A stretch of DNA of 64,000 nt from Saccharopolyspora phatthalungensis. GTDB taxonomy: Bacteria > Actinomycetota > Actinomycetes > Mycobacteriales > Pseudonocardiaceae. Below, piece after piece: positions 51,525 to 60,452 of the stretch. The DNA lies in the NCBI RefSeq assembly GCF_014203395.1, contig NZ_JACHIW010000001.1, positions 4,137,501 through 4,201,500 on the forward strand, read 5' to 3'. Position 1 is the first letter of the stretch. Every line of letters begins with the position of its first letter. A model generated the notes under the pieces. It was not told the origin of the DNA. It saw only the letters and a program-made list of their open reading frames with translations, and did no database searches. Position numbers and translations under genes: made by a program.

Positions 51525-52583
51525 ATGAGGGACATGAGTTCTCCACTGCGAGTCGGACTTGTCGGATACGGCGTCGGCGGGGCCATCTTCCACGCGCCGC
51601 TGATCGCCGCCCACCCCCCGCTGCGGTTGGCGGCGGTCGTCACCGCGAATCCCGAGCGGCAGCAGCAGGTGCGCGCCGAGCACCCGGAGACCGAGGTGGT
51701 CGATGACATGAACGCGCTGCTGGGGCGCGAGCTCGACCTGGTCGTGGTCGCCAGCCCCAACCGCACGCACGTCGAGCTGGCCACCGCCGCACTGGACGCC
51801 GGGCTGCCCGTCGTGGTGGACAAGCCGTTCACGCCGACCTCGATCGAAGGGCGGCAGTTGATCGAGCACGCCGCGGCCAAGGGCCAACTGCTGACGGTGT
51901 TCCAGAACCGCCGGTGGGACAACGACATGCGCACGGTGCGCAAGCTGCTGGACGACGGCGAGTTGGGCCGGGTGTACCGGTTCGAGTCGCGGTTCGAGCG
52001 GTGGTCGCCGACGCCGAAGCCGACCTGGCGGGACTCGGGCGGAGCCGAGGACGCCGCCGGTGTCCTCTACGACCTGGGCAGCCACCTGATCGATCAGGCC
52101 CGCCAGCTGTTCGGGCCGGTCGCCGCGGTCTACGCCGAGATCGACTGCCGCCGGGCCGGGGTGCGGTCGGACGACGATTCATTCATCGCGCTCACCCACG
52201 TCAACGGGGTGCGCTCGCACCTGTGGATGAGCAAGGTCGCGGCGCAGCAGGGCCCGCGCTTCCGGGTGCTCGGCGAAGCCGCTGCCTTCACCAAGTACGG
52301 CTTCGACCCGCAGGAGGCCGAGTTGCGCGCCGGTCATCGTCCGATCGACGACACCTGGGGCCGAGAGCCCCAGGAGCTGTGGGGAGCCCTGGGCGTCGGT
52401 GACGAAGTCCGCCGGGTGCCCAGCGAAGCGGGCAATTACCTGGCGTTCTACGACGGAGTCGTCGCCGCGCTGCGCGACGGCGCTCCGCCACCGGTCGACC
52501 CGGCCGACGCCGTGGCGACCCTGGACGTCATCGCGGCGGCCCGCCGCTCGGCGGCCGAGATCACCGTCGACCGCCTGCTGTAG
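51525..52583 (+). CDS. Gfo/Idh/MocA-family oxidoreductase
   Basis: ATG 51525 or the in-frame ATG 51534 (SSPLRVGLVGYGVGGAIFHA) starts a protein of about 350 residues. NAD-binding GYGVGGAIFHAPL, then VVVASPNRTHVELATAALDA and VVDKPFTPTSIEG (EKP-like Lys), and GVLYDLGSHLIDQARQLFG with the catalytic His. Such enzymes oxidise sugars or reduce related ketones; the substrate is unknown. It ends 13 bp before the convergent hydroxyacid dehydrogenase gene. Confidence 0.9.
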   Translation: MRDMSSPLRVGLVGYGVGGAIFHAPLIAAHPPLRLAAVVTANPERQQQVRAEHPETEVVDDMNALLGRELDLVVVASPNRTHVELATAALDAGLPVVVDKPFTPTSIEGRQLIEHAAAKGQLLTVFQNRRWDNDMRTVRKLLDDGELGRVYRFESRFERWSPTPKPTWRDSGGAEDAAGVLYDLGSHLIDQARQLFGPVAAVYAEIDCRRAGVRSDDDSFIALTHVNGVRSHLWMSKVAAQQGPRFRVLGEAAAFTKYGFDPQEAELRAGHRPIDDTWGREPQELWGALGVGDEVRRVPSEAGNYLAFYDGVVAALRDGAPPPVDPADAVATLDVIAAARRSAAEITVDRLL

Positions 52584-52596
52584 ACGACGCTGCCTC

Positions 52597-53550
52597 TCAG
52601 GCCGTCGGGGTCACCAGGGTTCCATCGGTGAGGAACTGGCGCAGATTGTCCAGCACCAACCGCTCCATAGCCTCGCGGGTCTCGATCGTTCCGCTAGCCA
52701 GATGTGGAAGCAGAACCACGTTTTCCATGTTCAGCAGGTCTTCTGGGATGTTGGGCTCGTCGGCGAACACGTCGAGCGCCGCGCCGGCGAGCCCTCCCGA
52801 CGCGAGCAGCTCGGTCATGGCCGGCTCGTCGATGATGCTGCCGCGAGCGATGTTCACGACGAAGCCATGCGGACCGAGCGCGGTGAGCACTTCGCGATCG
52901 ACAAGCCCGGCCGCCGCCGGACCGGCGGAGGCCGCGATCATGAGTACGTCGGAGCGCAGCGCGAGCTCGCGCACGGAGCCCGCGTAGGCGTACGGAACGT
53001 CCGCGCGCGGGCGACGATTGTGGTACGAGATCGTGACGTCGAATCCTTCGAGTCGCTTGGCGATGGCTCGTCCGATCCGGCCGAGCCCGAGGATGCCGAC
53101 GTGGCAGCCGGTCACCTTGCGGGTCAGCGGAAAGTCGCCTTTGACCGGCCAATCGCCGCGGCGCACGAAGCGGTCGGCCGCGGAGAAGCCGCGCATCATG
53201 TCGATCAGCGCGCCGACGGCGGTGTCGGCAACGCAGTCGTTGAGAACGTCAGGCGTGTTCGCGATCGCGATGCCGCGCTCGGCCGCCGCCACGGCATCGG
53301 TCTTCTCGTAACCGACGCCGTGGTTGATGATCGCGCGCAGCTTGGGCATCGCCTCCATCATCGGGGAGGTGATCCCGACCCGGCCGGAGGTCATCACGAT
53401 TTCGATGTTCTTGCCGTGCTGTGCAAGGTATGGCAGCAGGTCATCGCCATCGGGAGCGACCAGCGCGCCGAAGTCTTCCTGCAATGTCGTGGTTAGCGAA
53501 GGTTTGAGCGGTCCGATCTGGATGATGCTTCCCGGCGCCACGGTCATCAT
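52597..53550 (-). CDS. D-2-hydroxyacid dehydrogenase
   Basis: A 317-residue enzyme: GVGYEKTDAVAAAERGIAIA, GILGLGRIGRAIAKRLEGFD (NAD fold), NIARGSIIDEPAMTELLASG (catalytic Arg region) and LLPHLASGTIETREAM (catalytic His). The closest classes are glyoxylate/hydroxypyruvate reductases. It lies downstream of the glucarate genes on the same strand, 168 bp apart; it may reduce tartronate- or glyoxylate-type intermediates, but this is inference. Confidence 0.92.
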   Translation of the reverse strand: MMTVAPGSIIQIGPLKPSLTTTLQEDFGALVAPDGDDLLPYLAQHGKNIEIVMTSGRVGITSPMMEAMPKLRAIINHGVGYEKTDAVAAAERGIAIANTPDVLNDCVADTAVGALIDMMRGFSAADRFVRRGDWPVKGDFPLTRKVTGCHVGILGLGRIGRAIAKRLEGFDVTISYHNRRPRADVPYAYAGSVRELALRSDVLMIAASAGPAAAGLVDREVLTALGPHGFVVNIARGSIIDEPAMTELLASGGLAGAALDVFADEPNIPEDLLNMENVVLLPHLASGTIETREAMERLVLDNLRQFLTDGTLVTPTA

Positions 53551-53718
53551 CGGGCATCCTTGTCGATCGAGTCACATCGAGCGCGGGCCGCTTGTAAAGG
53601 TCCAGCCTGGCAAAAGGTATCGCATGGCGTCTGCCTCATCGCGTGCGTCGAGACCCTCGCGTACGCGAGCTCGCCGTCGCCGGAACGAACTCGCATCCCG
53701 GCGACGGCTGGCGAGCTG

Positions 53719-55308
53719 TCAGGGGCGTTGGCCATCGACGCGCCGTGGAATGCCGAGCGAGTTCGCTTCGTCGATCTCCGCCGGGAGAAGTTCGACCGGT
53801 ACGTTCTGGTAGGCCACGGGGCGCAGGAACCGCTCAATGGCGAGCGTTCCGACCGACGTCGTGCGCGAGTCCGAGGTCGCGGGGAACGGACCACCATGCA
53901 CCATCGCATGGCCGACTTCAACGCCGGTAGGCCAACCATTGAAGAGGATTCGGCCGACCTTCGGCTCCAGCGTGCGAAGCAAGTTCGCGGCCGTGGCGTG
54001 GTCGTCGGGCTCGGCATGCACCGTGGCGGTGAGCTGGCCCTCCATCGTGTCGATGATCGCCTCGAACTCCTCGACGTTGTCCACGCGGATGACCAGTGAG
54101 GCCGGGCCAAAGATCTCTTCGCGCAGGTCCGGATTGGCCTTGAAGGCGGCCCCGGATGTGGCGAACAGACGGGTTCGCCCCACGGCGGCGATATCGTCGT
54201 TGGCGCGTCCGGACGCGGCTTCGGTGACTTCCGGCGAGTCCGCGAGGCGTTGTACGCCGTTGACGTATGCGGACTGGATTCCGGCGTTCAGCATCGGGCC
54301 GGCGTCGCTGTCGGCGATGGCCTGTGCGGCCGATGCGACGAACTCGTCCGCGCCCGGTCCGTCGACAACGAAAACCAGACCAGGGTTGGTGCACAGCTGA
54401 CCGACGCCGGTGGTGAGCGAGCCGACGTAGGCCTTGCCGAGCTCGGCGCCACGCGCAGCGGCGGCCGCCGGCAGCACGAACACCGGGTTCACGCTGGACA
54501 TCTCCGCGTACACCGGGATGGGGACGGGCCGCGCGGCTGCGGCCGCGGCGATCGCGAGCCCGCCCGACCGCGAGCCGGTGAACCCGACAGCCTGGATGCG
54601 CGGATCGGATACCAGCGCCGTGCCGATCGTCGCGCCGTCGCCGAAGATCAGCGAGAAGACGCCCTGATGCAAGCCATGCTCGGCGACAGCGCACCGGATC
54701 GCCGTGCCGACCAGCTCGGAGGTGCCGGGGTGAGCGTTGTGCGCCTTGACGACGACCGGAGCCCCAGCAGCGAGCGCGGAAGCCGTATCCCCGCCGGCGA
54801 CGGAGAAAGCGAGCGGGAAGTTGCTGGCGCCGAACACCGCGACCGGTCCAACCGGGACCTTGCGCTGACGGATATCCGGGCGCGGAAGCGGCGTGCGATC
54901 GGGAAGTGCCGGATCGACCCGCGCACCGACCCAGCTGCCCTCGCGCACGACGGATGCGAACAGCCGCAGCTGGTTCGTCGTGCGGGCCAGCTCGCCGCGT
55001 ACTCGCGGTTCGGCGATGCCGGTCTCCGCGATCACTCGGGGCACGAGTGTCTCCGCGATCGCGTCGATGTTGTTCGCGACCGTATCCAAGAACGCGGCGC
55101 GCTCCGCGGGAGTCGTGTGGCGGTAGGAATCGAACGCCTCGGCGGCGAGGACGGCGGCGCGCTCGACGTCTTTGAGCTCTGCCATGCCGTAGGCGGGTTC
55201 GAGCGTTTCGCCGGAACGGGGATCGACTCCGTGAATGGGCTTGCCGGTACCGGTCACTCGCTCGGCGCCGATGAGCATGGCCCCGGTGAGCACGAGGTCG
55301 TCAGCCAT
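53719..55308 (-). CDS. 2-Oxoglutarate semialdehyde dehydrogenase
   Basis: A 529-residue NADP-type aldehyde dehydrogenase: VAVFGASNFPLAFSVAGGDT, FTGSRSGGLAIAAAA, YAEMSSVNPVF (general base) and VGQLCTNPGLVFV (catalytic Cys). This long form is the KGSADH that finishes the glucarate/galactarate and pentose oxidative pathways. It begins just after the kdgD stop, so the two are an operon. Confidence 0.92.
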   Translation of the reverse strand: MADDLVLTGAMLIGAERVTGTGKPIHGVDPRSGETLEPAYGMAELKDVERAAVLAAEAFDSYRHTTPAERAAFLDTVANNIDAIAETLVPRVIAETGIAEPRVRGELARTTNQLRLFASVVREGSWVGARVDPALPDRTPLPRPDIRQRKVPVGPVAVFGASNFPLAFSVAGGDTASALAAGAPVVVKAHNAHPGTSELVGTAIRCAVAEHGLHQGVFSLIFGDGATIGTALVSDPRIQAVGFTGSRSGGLAIAAAAAARPVPIPVYAEMSSVNPVFVLPAAAAARGAELGKAYVGSLTTGVGQLCTNPGLVFVVDGPGADEFVASAAQAIADSDAGPMLNAGIQSAYVNGVQRLADSPEVTEAASGRANDDIAAVGRTRLFATSGAAFKANPDLREEIFGPASLVIRVDNVEEFEAIIDTMEGQLTATVHAEPDDHATAANLLRTLEPKVGRILFNGWPTGVEVGHAMVHGGPFPATSDSRTTSVGTLAIERFLRPVAYQNVPVELLPAEIDEANSLGIPRRVDGQRP

Positions 55309-55309
55309 G

Positions 55310-56224
55310 TCAGCTGATCTCCTTCACAAGAACGTCCAGGTCCGCGTGCTCTGCCTCGGTCAGGTCGGTCAGCGGCGGCCGGACCGGACCGGCGTCCTGC
55401 CCGATCGCGCGCAATCCGGCCTTGACGATCGACACCGCGTAGCCGGCACGCCTGTTGCGGATCTCCAGGTACGGCAGCACGAACTGATCGACGCGACGGT
55501 AGATCTCGTCGCGATCGCGGTTGCGAACGGCCTGGTAGAACTCGCTCGCCCAGCGCGGCGCGAAGTTGAAGATCGCCGAGGAATACGTGGTCACGCCGAG
55601 CTCCAGGTACGGCAGCGCGTACGTCTCCGCGGTGGGCAGCCCACCGATCAGGACGAGTCGGTCGGCGTGCCGGGCGCACAGGGTGGCCAGCAAGTCGATG
55701 TCTCCGATGCCGTCCTTGAAACCGACGATGTTCGGGCAGGCCTTCAGCAGCCGGGCGAAGGTCGCCGGGGTGAAGCGGGCGTTGGCGCGGTGGTAGACGA
55801 TGACGCCGAGCGACGTCGCGTCGCAGACCGCCTTGACGTGCCGGAAGAGTCCCTCTTGGTCGACCTCGGTGAGATACGGCGGCAGCAGGAAAAGGCCGTC
55901 GGCGCCGGCCGTCTCGGCGTCCTTGGCCATCGCGATAGCGGTGGCGGTTCCGTAACCGGCCGGGGCGACGACCGGTACACCGTCGGTCGCCTCCGCGACC
56001 GCCGCGCGAGTCGCCGCGGCGACATCGTTTAGGCCGAGGCTGAAGAACTCGCCGGTGCCACCGGCGGCGAAGACGCCTGCGGCGTCGTACTCCGCGAGCC
56101 GCTGCAGGTGGGCGCGATAGGGGGACAGGTCGAATTCGAACTGCGCCGTCGCGTGCGTCACGGGGAAGCACAGCAGTCCTGTACCCAGGGCGTTCTTGAG
56201 CTCTTCGGGTGAGAAACGGGTCAT
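55310..56224 (-). CDS. kdgD: 5-Dehydro-4-deoxyglucarate dehydratase
   Basis: A 304-residue DHDPS-family lyase with GGTGEFFSLGLNDVAAATRA, VIVYHRANARFTPATFARL (active Tyr) and the Schiff-base Lys in IVGFKDGIGDIDLLAT. The start FSPEELKNALGTGLLCFPVT is typical. It decarboxylates and dehydrates 5-dehydro-4-deoxyglucarate to 2-oxoglutarate semialdehyde, the substrate of the next enzyme. Divergent from a LysR gene. Confidence 0.94.
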   Translation of the reverse strand: MTRFSPEELKNALGTGLLCFPVTHATAQFEFDLSPYRAHLQRLAEYDAAGVFAAGGTGEFFSLGLNDVAAATRAAVAEATDGVPVVAPAGYGTATAIAMAKDAETAGADGLFLLPPYLTEVDQEGLFRHVKAVCDATSLGVIVYHRANARFTPATFARLLKACPNIVGFKDGIGDIDLLATLCARHADRLVLIGGLPTAETYALPYLELGVTTYSSAIFNFAPRWASEFYQAVRNRDRDEIYRRVDQFVLPYLEIRNRRAGYAVSIVKAGLRAIGQDAGPVRPPLTDLTEAEHADLDVLVKEIS

Positions 56225-56324
56225 CAGTCGCTCCTTCGAGGGTCACTCGAAGGCTAGGTTCGGGCTACGATGCGTGTCTAACACTGAATATGCATTACTC
56301 GATACCGTTCTTGCATGGAGAGCG

Positions 56325-57236
56325 ATGTACACGCTCGAACAACTCCGGGGATTCGTGGCCGTCGCCGAGGAAGGGAACTTCGGGCGGGCGGCGCACCGCC
56401 TGCGTATCACCCAGCCGCCGCTGAGCCGCCAGGTGCAAAAGCTGGAGCGAGAGGTCGGCGTCGATCTGATCCGCCGGACACCCAAGGGTGCGGAGCTCAC
56501 CCCCGCCGGACGGGTCTTTCTCGACCAAGCCCGCAGGCTGCTCACGCTCGCGGGAGAGGCGCCGCTGATCGCGCGCCGCGCGGCCACCGGGACCAAGGGG
56601 ACCGTCCGGATGGCCTTCACCGCGATCGCGGCGCTCAACGTCCTTGGCCGATGGGCGAATCTCGCCGGTCGTCGGCTGCCCGAAGTCGATCTGGTGCTGT
56701 CCGAGATGGTGACCGGCACCCAGGTCGCCGAGTTGCTCTCCGGCGGCATCGACATCGGGCTGCTGCGCGGCCGGCCTCGCGCGGAGGCCTTGCTCGCCGA
56801 GCGGGTACACGCCGAGACGCTGCTGGTGGCGGTTCCCGAGGGACACGAGCTCTCCCGGCGGGGAGCCTCGCCAAGCGTCCTCGACATCGCGGACTTCGAT
56901 GTCATCACCTATGCGCCGGGCGCATCGCGGTACTTCCACGAACTGGTCGTGTCGACGTTCCAGGCCGCCGGCGCCGCGCCGCGCTATGTCCAGTACGCCA
57001 GCCAGGTGACCAGCGTGGTCGCGCTGGTCGACGCCGGTGTCGGCGTCGCGCTGATTCCGGAGTCGGCATCGACGCTCCGGCTCCCGCATGTCGAGTTCCT
57101 GCCGATCGCCGACATCGCGCCGGACTGCGTCGAAGTGTATTGCTCGTGGCACTGTGAGAACGACAATCCGGCGATGGCGGCCCTGCTCGCGCTCGCCCGT
57201 GCGCAGGGCCTGCTTCCGGCAGTGGGCAAGTCCTGA
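56325..57236 (+). CDS. LysR-type regulator, probable activator of the glucarate genes
   Basis: ATG 56325 has GGAGAG upstream; 303 residues. The winged helix is YTLEQLRGFVAVAEEGNFGR with AAHRLRITQPPLSRQVQKLE, and the effector domain has DIGLLRGRPRAEALLAERV and GVGVALIPESAST. The 100-bp gap to kdgD contains ATGCAT-type symmetry (TGCATTACTCG...TTGCA around 56290) that could be a T-N11-A site. It likely responds to a sugar-acid intermediate. Confidence 0.92.
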   Translation: MYTLEQLRGFVAVAEEGNFGRAAHRLRITQPPLSRQVQKLEREVGVDLIRRTPKGAELTPAGRVFLDQARRLLTLAGEAPLIARRAATGTKGTVRMAFTAIAALNVLGRWANLAGRRLPEVDLVLSEMVTGTQVAELLSGGIDIGLLRGRPRAEALLAERVHAETLLVAVPEGHELSRRGASPSVLDIADFDVITYAPGASRYFHELVVSTFQAAGAAPRYVQYASQVTSVVALVDAGVGVALIPESASTLRLPHVEFLPIADIAPDCVEVYCSWHCENDNPAMAALLALARAQGLLPAVGKS

Positions 57237-57303
57237 CTGGACCCACCGCGCCGGACGTATCGTCGCCGCACCCTTGACGAGCAGGGTTTACTCTCCTACC
57301 TTG

Positions 57304-57340
57304 TGTCTACCAACAGAGACGATGTCTTCATATATAGACA
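57304..57340. promoter_or_regulatory. Tandem TGTCT-N8-AGACA-type sites
   Basis: TGTCT (57304-57308) with AGACG (57317-57321), and TGTCT (57323-57327) with AGACA (57336-57340), each with an 8-bp spacer and 19 bp apart. They lie upstream of the ABC transporter operon. A related site (TGTCT-N8-AGATG, 62250-62267) lies in front of the iclR gene, so I propose these as operators of that regulator. Confidence 0.5.
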
Positions 57341-57358
57341 CTCTGGAAGGACTCATCA

Positions 57359-57580
57359 GTGGTAACCCAACGCCGCGTCCCCCGCCTGCTCGCCGTGACG
57401 CCCTTCGCCGTGGCGGCTGCTGCGGCGTTGCGCGCATACTTGGTTGCGAACTCCGGCTCCCTCGGCGGCAGCGGCGACAGCCTGCGCGACGTGTTGCCGG
57501 AGGATCCGACGACGCTCGAAGCGTGCGAATCGCCGCTGGCCTCGACGGAATGCTTTGCCATGCCCTTGGCGAATGGCTAA
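57359..57580 (+). CDS. Doubtful small secreted protein
   Basis: GTG 57359 (GGAAGG about 10 bases upstream) opens 73 codons with a hydrophobic, signal-like start, LLAVTPFAVAAAAALRAYLV, then a short polar tail with DSLRDVLPEDPTTLEACES. It has no recognisable family and sits in AT-richer DNA between the operator-like sites and the permease gene. The rest of 57237-57702 contains the operator-like sites and no other coding signal. Confidence 0.25.
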   Translation: MVTQRRVPRLLAVTPFAVAAAAALRAYLVANSGSLGGSGDSLRDVLPEDPTTLEACESPLASTECFAMPLANG

Positions 57581-57702
57581 CCGATCTTAGCAATTCACAC
57601 GCCAGCAAAGAATGTTGTGATTCGAGCTACACAAAATATAGATCAAACACTTGCGACACCCCGGTGTCGACGCACCTCGAACGTACGAAGGGAGCTGCCA
57701 CG

Positions 57703-58554
57703 GTGGCCACGTCTCAAATGAGTTCGGAAGATCTGCATCATTCCCTTCCCGCCACGGAGCTCAACGGTCGCCCGCCGCGCCAACCAAGGGGCCTCAGTCG
57801 CGAATCGATCATGGTCGCCGTGAAGGCGATACTGGGCATGATCGGTATCTTTGCCGTTTGGCAACTGCTGGTCATCGCATTCAAACCTCCGGAGTTTCTG
57901 CTCGTCGGCCCCCTCTCCGCCTTCGCCGAGCTGGGCGAGCGGCCCGGGTATTTTGCGAGCAATACGTTCGTGACGTTGCAAGAAGCGCTTGCGGGTTTCG
58001 CGCTCGGAACTGCTTTAGGTATTCTGTGCGGTGCGTTGCTGCATTACTCGAGTTATATGCGCAGCTTTCTCTATCCTGCCCTTATCGCGGTCGACACCAT
58101 CCCGAAGGTCGCGCTCGCCCCGCTGTTCATCGTCTGGTTCGGATTCGGCTTTGAGTCGAAGGCTTTTGTGGCCATGGCTATCGCGTTCTTCCCGCTGGTG
58201 ATCAACACCTATGACGGGCTGCGTTCGGTACCCCATGAGCTCCAGGAACTCGCGCGAATCAACAAGGCATCGCGGTGGAAGCGAATGACGAAGATCGAAT
58301 TCATCTACGCGGTCCCGTCGATCTTCTCCGGGGCGAAGATCTCAATCTCCCTTTCGGTGGGTGGAGCCGTCGTCGGCGAGTTCATCGCAGGCTCAAAGGG
58401 CTTGGGATACGTCATTCTTCTCGCTAATAGCCAGGTCGATTTGCCCTCAATGTTCGCGGCGTTTATCGTGCTCTCCGCAATCGCATTGGTGCTGTTCTTC
58501 TTCGTCGACTTCGCAGGAAAGAAACTCGCGCCGTGGAAGAACTACGTCAAATGA
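57703..58554 (+). CDS. ABC transporter permease, SsuC/TauC type
   Basis: GTG 57703 with AGGGAG upstream; 283 residues. A long polar N-terminus precedes the membrane part: VAVKAILGMIGIFAVWQLLV, FALGTALGILCGALLHY, PALIAVDTIPKVALAPLFIV and WFGFGFESKAFVAMAIAFFP, ending in the cytoplasmic EAA loop ELQELARINKASRWKRM. This is the nitrate/sulfonate/taurine class. First gene of a four-gene operon. Confidence 0.92.
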   Translation: MATSQMSSEDLHHSLPATELNGRPPRQPRGLSRESIMVAVKAILGMIGIFAVWQLLVIAFKPPEFLLVGPLSAFAELGERPGYFASNTFVTLQEALAGFALGTALGILCGALLHYSSYMRSFLYPALIAVDTIPKVALAPLFIVWFGFGFESKAFVAMAIAFFPLVINTYDGLRSVPHELQELARINKASRWKRMTKIEFIYAVPSIFSGAKISISLSVGGAVVGEFIAGSKGLGYVILLANSQVDLPSMFAAFIVLSAIALVLFFFVDFAGKKLAPWKNYVK

Positions 58555-58575
58555 CGGTAGGGATGGAAAGACAAG

Positions 58576-59604
58576 ATGCGAAACTCGACTCGTAGGATCG
58601 CCGCCCTCCTCGGCGCCGTGCTGCTGCTGTCGGCGCTCTCCGGCTGTGCCGCGGGGAGCGGGAAGAACCAAATGAGCCTGATGGTCGACGTAGCGTACCT
58701 ACCGAAACATGCCCCGTTCTTTGCGGCGGTCAAGCGAGGTTTCTTCGCTGCCGAGGGTATCGACCTCACGCTGATGCCGGGTTCCGGTTCGTCCAATACC
58801 GTCACCGCGGTAGAAACCGGAAAGGTCGACGCCGGCTGGGCGGACTTCGGCACTACCATTCTCAGTCAGGGCCGCGGCGCCAAAGTGAAACAGGTCAACC
58901 TGCTCCAGGCCAGATCCGCCTACGCGGTGGTCGGTCTCAAGGGAAAGGGCATCAACGGTTGGGGCGATCTTGTCGGGAAGACGGTCGCAACCGAGGGTGC
59001 CGGGGCGATGACGGCAATGTGGCCGCTAGCCATGCAGCGGCTCGGATTGAAGAAAAACGACGTCAACGTCGTGCACGCGTCGAGCGCGTCAAAGATCCCA
59101 GGACTGCTGGCCGGCCGATGGGACGCAAACCTTGCCCTGTACGTGTCCGACCAGCCGGCCATCGATGCGCTTGGCCGCGAGGCCGTCGTTCTCAAGTGGT
59201 CCGACCTCGGAATTGACCTCTATGGAAATGGGATCATTTTCTCGGACGAAAAACTCAAGAACGACCCCGAGCAGGTGAAGAAGTTCAACTCGGCTATGCA
59301 AAAAGGCTTTCTCTGGTCCTGCGCGCACCCGGAAGAGGCCGCGAAAGACTTCCAGAGTGAAGTCTCCGGGTTTGAAACGAAAACCGTGACCCTGGCGATC
59401 AATGAGCAATGTGATCTCAACTGGGGTTCGGGTGATTCCGCGAACGAGTTCGGTGTCATGGACGACGCGGGAGTGCAGAAAATGCTCCAGGTCGCCGGGC
59501 AGTATCTCGGCCTAGACCCGGCGAGCAAACTCACGCCCAGTGACGTGTACAGCAACGCTTACCTGGATCCCATCCGCCGAAATGACACGGTCAAGGCGCC
59601 CTGA
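58576..59604 (+). CDS. ABC substrate-binding lipoprotein, NMT1/SsuA-like
   Basis: A 342-residue lipoprotein (ALLGAVLLLSALSGCAAGSG, lipobox Cys). The mature part has the THI5/NMT1 fold: YLPKHAPFFAAVKRGFFAAE, GIDLTLMPGSGSSNTVTAVE, GKVDAGWADFGTTILSQG and NGIIFSDEKL. Such proteins bind small organic ligands such as pyrimidine precursors, sulfonates or aromatic acids. It is paired with an M24-type hydrolase rather than an oxygenase, an unusual combination. Confidence 0.9.
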   Translation: MRNSTRRIAALLGAVLLLSALSGCAAGSGKNQMSLMVDVAYLPKHAPFFAAVKRGFFAAEGIDLTLMPGSGSSNTVTAVETGKVDAGWADFGTTILSQGRGAKVKQVNLLQARSAYAVVGLKGKGINGWGDLVGKTVATEGAGAMTAMWPLAMQRLGLKKNDVNVVHASSASKIPGLLAGRWDANLALYVSDQPAIDALGREAVVLKWSDLGIDLYGNGIIFSDEKLKNDPEQVKKFNSAMQKGFLWSCAHPEEAAKDFQSEVSGFETKTVTLAINEQCDLNWGSGDSANEFGVMDDAGVQKMLQVAGQYLGLDPASKLTPSDVYSNAYLDPIRRNDTVKAP

Positions 59605-59622
59605 CGCCGAACGGAGAGTCCG

Positions 59623-60402
59623 ATGAACAACGAATACGCCATCTCGGTCAAGAATGTAGGAAAGACGTACCGGTCTCGGGACGGCCAGGAAAACACGGTA
59701 CTCAAGGGTCTCGATTTCCACGTCGGTTCGGGGCAGTTCGTCTCGATCGTTGGGCAGTCGGGCAGCGGTAAAACCACGCTGCTCAAGACGATCTCGGGCC
59801 TCCAGGAGCCCACTGAAGGCGAGATCCTGATCAAGGGACGAGAGATCAGCGCCGGGCTCAAGGACATCGCGATGGTTTTTCAGAGCCCGGTGCTCCTGCC
59901 GTGGCGAAACAACATCGACAACGTGCTCCTGCCCCTGGAATTCCGAAACGCCCGCACGCCAGAGTCCACGGCATATGCCCAGGAACTGCTAGAGATGGTC
60001 GGATTGGGTGGGAAGGCAGAGCAATACTCCTATGAACTTAGCGGCGGAATGCAACAACGCGTCGCCATCTGCCGGGCATTGGTTTCCCATCCCGAGCTCC
60101 TGCTCATGGACGAACCGTTCGGCGCGCTCGACGCCATGACCCGAGACTCGATGAACTTCGAGATCCAACGCATTTGGCAGCGGACCGGATGCAGCGTGCT
60201 CTTCGTGACCCACAGCATCTCCGAGGCCGTCTGGCTGGGCGACCGTGTGGTGGTCGTCGGGGACCGGCCCGGCAGAATTGTCGCTGATATCACCGTTGAC
60301 ATTCCGCGGCCCAGGGCCAAGGAGCACAAGTTCTCCCCGGCTTTTTCGGAATACGTAACAGAGATTGAATCCCACATCGGGGTCACGGCGGCGATCAGCT
60401 AG
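59623..60402 (+). CDS. ABC transporter ATP-binding protein, SsuB/TauB type
   Basis: A 259-residue NBD: Walker A VGQSGSGKTTLLK, Q-loop IAMVFQSPVLLPWRN, signature YELSGGMQQRVAICRAL, Walker B LLLMDEPFGALDAMTR and switch VTHSISEAVWLGDR. Complete and normal in length. It follows the binding-protein gene by 18 bp and precedes the M24 hydrolase gene by 50 bp. Confidence 0.94.
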   Translation: MNNEYAISVKNVGKTYRSRDGQENTVLKGLDFHVGSGQFVSIVGQSGSGKTTLLKTISGLQEPTEGEILIKGREISAGLKDIAMVFQSPVLLPWRNNIDNVLLPLEFRNARTPESTAYAQELLEMVGLGGKAEQYSYELSGGMQQRVAICRALVSHPELLLMDEPFGALDAMTRDSMNFEIQRIWQRTGCSVLFVTHSISEAVWLGDRVVVVGDRPGRIVADITVDIPRPRAKEHKFSPAFSEYVTEIESHIGVTAAIS

Positions 60403-60452
60403 CCGGCCCGGGTCGATCCGAGATATTAGTATCAATACCCAAAGGAGTGCTA

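Noticed and set aside
53560..54099. Plus-strand frame antisense to the semialdehyde dehydrogenase gene
   Set aside because: No motif and no ribosome-binding site; it is a shadow of the dehydrogenase C-terminus.
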